Source: Basidiobolus meristosporus CBS 931.73
Lineage: Eukaryota; Basidiobolomycota; Basidiobolomycetes; Basidiobolales; Basidiobolaceae
Assembly: GCA_002104905.1 (NCBI GenBank)
Contig: MCFE01000536.1
Location: 1 to 60,924 of the forward strand
Direction: 5' to 3'
DNA length: 60,924 nucleotides
The notes under the pieces are model-generated. The model was given only the letters and a program-made list of their open reading frames with translations. It did not search any database and was not told the DNA's origin. The translations under genes were made by a program, and so were the position numbers. Below, piece after piece: positions 57,366 through 60,924 of this stretch (the stretch's first letter is position 1; each line of letters begins with the position of its first letter).

Positions 57366-58340
57366 AAGATATAAAAGTTATTATGACAATCCCATTAAAA
57401 GACCATCTCAATTTCTAAGTCCCATGACTAAGAGGTATTGATCCCATCAGGACTCTGTGCAAAGGCTGTCAAAAAGTTATTGCACCCCAGATTTCATAAA
57501 AAACTTGGTCAAAATTTTTCATTACAACAATACATAAATGGCTTTTGATTGGTTCTCTGCCATTTTTCCCACTTTCTGATCATGGACACTCTATCACCTC
57601 CTACATTTGTGCGCATTGATTGGCTATTGCCTCTTTTTCACACTCCTTACTTCCTGACTCAACTGTTTCTCTTACTTTTCATGCATACAAGTTGATTTAT
57701 TTCCATTGAAACTTCAGTTGTACCTTAATTGCCAATTGTATTGACCTACACAAGTACCCATACCCTATACTAGCATTAAGCCCAACCCCACACTCAACAA
57801 ATATTTCTGCTGTAATGCTCTGTTTCCTTGACTTTGGCAGGAACTGTACAGCTTTATGCTATTGTTCATTAACTGGTTTCCATATGTCCTGGTCTTCAGC
57901 TGGCACTGCAAGGTCTAGCACCTCATCTGTCAGTCATTGCACTAGATCCTTGGAATATTCAAGTGTGTTTTCTTGAGCACTGTTCTTGAAGAAGTGCTGC
58001 AACCTCTTGGTGTGCCTATTAATGTTCCAAAATTGCACCAAAGGCATTGTAATAACCTTTTGATTCTTGATGTTGTTACTTTTTCTGTCTGTGGGATCTC
58101 TACTCTGTCAATAATGGAGGATGCAGAGGCTGTGGTAGACAAATTGCCTTTCTTTGCAAGCTCATCTACCTCACTGGAGTGTAGCTCAACTGGCTGTGCT
58201 TCCAACTCTTGTGAAAATAGCTGTTTTCTTGTTAATAATTCTTCTTAGCTATGATGGGATTCAGTCTGGTTTGGACTTACAGCATCAATTGGCTAAGACT
58301 GCAGCTTTTTTCTCATGCTTCCCTGTCTCTGGCTTAGATA
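57366..58340. other. Unassigned AT-rich sequence before the copia element
   Basis: No supported gene. A minus-strand frame at 57942-58205 has some coding look but no recognisable domain. The last bases (TAGATA) flank the LTR and would hold the target duplication. Confidence 0.4.
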
Positions 58341-58689
58341 TGTTGTAAAAATTTGTATTTCCACCTAAATATTCACCTACATTAGTCACTTAGATCATCA
58401 CCTTCAAATCCTAGAGAATACTGACCAAATTCCTTGTCAGGATTTACTTAGAATATTTTCACCAAAATGCCAGGTACCCAGAACATGAAAATTCTCAAAG
58501 TTGTTCAAACAGCCCCAAACTTTGCACACATATTCTTGGAACCTTCCTTAACCTATTCTACGTGTTTGTAATGCCAAGACCAGGTAAAAGTATAAATACT
58601 ACTTTTACATTCAATAAATCATTAAGTGAAAACCACATAATCTACTTGTTCTCCCAATCACTTCCAATATCTCCAAGACTCTTACAACA
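58341..58689 (+). repeat. 5' LTR of copia element (349 bp)
   Basis: Starts TGTTGTAA and ends TTACAACA, a perfect 8-bp inverted terminus with TG...CA ends. It is followed at once by a primer binding site. It is the reference for all LTR pieces at 38.7-43.7 kb. A TATAAATA near 58592 suits the LTR promoter. Confidence 0.92.
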
Positions 58690-58701
58690 GGTTATGAGCC
58701 C
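58690..58701 (+). other. Primer binding site, complementary to initiator tRNA-Met anticodon arm
   Basis: GGTTATGAGCCC follows the LTR directly. It is the exact complement of GGGCTCATAACC, the anticodon stem-loop of yeast initiator tRNA-Met. Copia and Ty5 prime from this internal site with a tRNA half instead of the 3' CCA end. The site contains an ATG that is in frame with gag. Confidence 0.8.
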
Positions 58702-59554
58702 CAAGCTGTCACTCTCTGCAATATCTACTACTGCTATTACTGGAATTTTTCCCTCTGCTGAAAAGTTGGATGGCTCTAACTACCAAGTGTGGAAGGTGAA
58801 GATGAAGATGCTGCTACAAGAAAGAGGCCTTTGGGATATTGTCATGGGAGAAGAATGCCCTCCTAAAAACGTGGGAGAGGAAGCCTTAAAGTACCAGAAG
58901 AAAGAACAAAGTGCCTTTAACTGCATTTGCCTTAATGTCAAGGACAAATTGCTAATTCAATGCTCAAGAGCAAAAACGGCAAAGAATGCCTGGAAGGCAT
59001 TAGAAGACACCTACCAGTCATGCTCAGCTGCCAAGAAAATGTATCTGAGAAGAAAATTCTTTACTACAAAGATGCTGCCAGGAGAAGAAATGAAAAATCT
59101 AATTAACAGAATTACCGTGCTGGTAGATGAGATGAAATCTGTGGGCGTACCAACTACTGATGAGGATGTGATAGTTACCATCCTGAATAGCCTGACAGAC
59201 AAGTTTCAGGGCCTTGTGTCAGCCCTAGAATCCAAAACTGAAGATGTGACCTTAAATTACATATATGGAAGGCTCCTGGAGGAAGAATTAGGAAAATCAG
59301 GCACCAATAACAAGGAAAATGACAATGCTTTCATAAGCATTGATAACCAGGAAAGAAGGTACTCAAGACCCTTTAAAGGCAACAGCAACCTATTTTGCAA
59401 CTACTGCAAAAGGAAAGGACACACATCAGACCAGTGTTTCAAAAAGAGAGATTATCAGCAAAAGAAGCCTGAATATGGAAATGCTGCCACAACTGAAGAT
59501 AGACTATTCATATCTGCACTAAATATGACCACAAAAAAGGATTCTCAGACGTAG
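58694..59554 (+). CDS. gag: Copia gag
   Basis: From the ATG inside the primer site to an in-frame TAG, 286 residues. The frame is open further upstream through the LTR, with another ATG at 58571. Copia-type gag: KLDGSNYQVWKVKMKMLL near 24-41, LWDIV, AWKALEDTY, LPGEEMKNLI, ILNSLTDKF and a CCHC zinc knuckle (CNYCKRKGHTSDQC). Forms the particle in the cytoplasm and binds RNA. The stop occupies the position of the tryptophan that normally precedes the protease. Confidence 0.85.
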   Translation: MSPKLSLSAISTTAITGIFPSAEKLDGSNYQVWKVKMKMLLQERGLWDIVMGEECPPKNVGEEALKYQKKEQSAFNCICLNVKDKLLIQCSRAKTAKNAWKALEDTYQSCSAAKKMYLRRKFFTTKMLPGEEMKNLINRITVLVDEMKSVGVPTTDEDVIVTILNSLTDKFQGLVSALESKTEDVTLNYIYGRLLEEELGKSGTNNKENDNAFISIDNQERRYSRPFKGNSNLFCNYCKRKGHTSDQCFKKRDYQQKKPEYGNAATTEDRLFISALNMTTKKDSQT

Positions 59555-60924
59555 TATATTGACTCTGGAGCTTCTCAACACTTTACACACCAAAAAGAAC
59601 TTTTTACCCAATATCAAGAAATTCCAATTAATAAGGTTTTCATGGGTGATGATAGAACACTTGATGCAGTGGGAGAAGGAGCTATCCAAGTGAACCTTAG
59701 AAGCAGTGAAGGAAGCCATACACTGACCTTTAAAGAAGTACTCTATGTACCAGAAATAGCCAAGAACCTACTCTCTGTAAGCAAGGCCACAGCAGAAGGA
59801 CTCAGTTTCAGTTTTGACAATTCTGGATGCAGGATCACTGATCAAAATGGTGCTCATATTGCTTTGGGCATCAGAGATCAGAATCTATACAAGTTGAATT
59901 ATATTCCATCATATCTGGAAGCCAATATAAGTAACTTAAATGAAGAAACACCAATGCTTTGGCACAGGAGATTTGGGCACATCAATTTTGATTATTTGCG
60001 CAAAATGATCAAAGATCAGCTAATTTCTGGAGTGAAAATTGATCCCCCAGCTAATTTGGAGCACTGTGAAGCCTGCATATATGGGAAACAAGCTAGACAA
60101 CTGTTCAAGAGCTCTGGGTTATTCAAAACTAAGAAAAAATTAGATCTAATTCACTCAGAGCTTTGTGGACCTATGCAAAATTTATCCTTAGGCGGGATGA
60201 AGTATTTAATCACTTTTATTGATGATTATACAAGATGCACATGGGTCTACTTCATGGAGAGAAAGGAAGAAGCTCTGTCTAAGCTCAGGGAGTTTAAAGC
60301 CATGGTGGAGAGAGAAACTGGTGAAAAAATCAAGAAAATATGCTCTGACAATGGTGGAGAATATACCTCAAAACTCTTCATCCACTTCTGCAAAATTCAT
60401 GGGATAAAGCAAGAGACTACTGTACCATACTCCCCACAGCAAAATGGAGTAGCAGAACAAGCTAACAGATCAATAATTGATATGGCAAGATCTATAATCC
60501 ATGATCATAAATTATCCTATGATTTTGGGCGGAATCAGTTGCTACTGCTGTATACCTTAGAAATAGGAGTTATAACAGAATACTTCGTGATTCTACTCCA
60601 TTTGAAGCATGGTATGGATACAGACCAAGTGCAGAACATCTAAGAATATTTGGGTGCACAGCATTTGCCAAAAAACTGGCCGGAAATCAGTCAAAATTTG
60701 AGCCAAAAAGTGTAAAATGCATATTTTTGGGCTACTGCAATGAGAGTAAGGCATACAGACTCTACAATACCAAAGCAAAGAAGCGGATCAAGTCCAGGGA
60801 TGTGTTGTTTGATGAAAATTCAAAATTTTCACAAAAAAATGACATCAGATGATGACAAAAATTTTATCTCAAGTCCACCAATTGTCAGGATTGAATCAGA
60901 GCAAAACAATGAAAATTTTTTCAC
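59555..60924 (+). pseudogene. pol: Copia pol: protease and integrase, frameshifted, partial
   Basis: Continues in the gag frame after the TAG. The protease begins at once with YIDSGASQHFT (active-site DSG). The pre-integrase zinc finger is H...H...C..C: LWHRRFGH and CEACIYGKQ. The integrase core has HSELCGP (Glu where the first catalytic Asp is usual), SDNGGEY and NGVAEQANRS. A one-base loss near 60526 moves the frame; the new frame reads FWAESVATAVYLRNRSYN and continues to IFGCTAFAKK and FLGYCNESKAYRLY. A second shift at an A-run near 60840 follows. Incomplete at the window end. Confidence 0.85.

Larger units (their letters stand above)
58341..60924 (+). mobile_element. Ty1/copia retrotransposon, 5' part, decayed, cut by window end
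   Basis: Order: LTR, initiator-Met primer site, gag with zinc knuckle, protease, integrase. Reverse transcriptase and RNase H would lie beyond 60924. The copy is inactive: an in-frame TAG precedes the protease, and frameshifts occur near 60526 and 60840. Integrase before RT defines the copia order. Confidence 0.92.

Noticed and set aside
57942-58205. Minus-strand frame with a polar, Ser/Thr-rich product
   Set aside because: Thought of as a transposon polyprotein piece, but no motif could be matched.
1-60924. CRISPR arrays, bacterial operons, rRNA or tRNA genes
   Set aside because: No regularly spaced repeats; gene structure is eukaryotic. No complete tRNA cloverleaf or rRNA segment was recognised by eye, although a dedicated scan could still find a tRNA.

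Overview
This is nuclear DNA of a filamentous fungus. Almost every recognisable gene is split by short introns (about 50-95 nt, GTRNGY donors, CTAAC-type branch sites) and the gene content is fungal: Dot1, Yop1, a Ctk2-type cyclin, Trm732, Trm13, mitochondrial TrpRS, fungal 7TM receptors and a Ty1/copia retroelement. A GH46 chitosanase, a bacterial-type glutamine synthetase III and F-box/LRR proteins point to an early-diverging (non-Dikarya) lineage; that is inference, and the species cannot be named from the sequence alone.

Layout. 1-5.3 kb: an F-box/LRR protein and a seven-helix receptor. 5.7-9.0 kb (minus): a six-exon gene for a large ectodomain followed by five membrane helices. 10.1-12.0 kb (minus): an unidentified five-exon membrane protein and a small secreted protein. 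13.5-16.0 kb: assimilatory nitrate reductase. 16.6-18.9 kb (minus): Ctk2-like cyclin and Yop1. 20.7-24.2 kb: Dot1. 24.7-34.9 kb: a tRNA-biology block holding mitochondrial TrpRS, Trm732/THADA and, across a 274-bp divergent promoter, Trm13. 36.4-37.2 kb: an unknown small membrane protein. 38.7-43.7 kb: nested copia LTR debris with a near-perfect 733-bp foldback element. 44.1-45.1 kb: a doubtful spliced gene. 46.6-48.9 kb: glutamine synthetase III. 49.9-51.5 kb: a C2/proline-rich Inn1/Fic1-like protein. 52.0-54.5 kb (minus): GH46 chitosanase and a histidine-brace LPMO-like protein. 56.0-57.4 kb: repeat debris. 58.34 kb to the end: the 5' part of a decayed copia element.

How the genes relate. 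Nitrate reductase and GS-III are two steps of inorganic nitrogen assimilation, though 30 kb apart and not a classical nitrate cluster (no nitrite reductase or transporter is seen). The LPMO-like protein and chitosanase form a plausible chitin/chitosan-remodelling pair. Trm732 and Trm13 both serve tRNA 2'-O-methylation and are divergently transcribed. Exon models were built by hand from splice signals and reading-frame continuity; each full model sums to a multiple of three, but none has been tested against transcripts.
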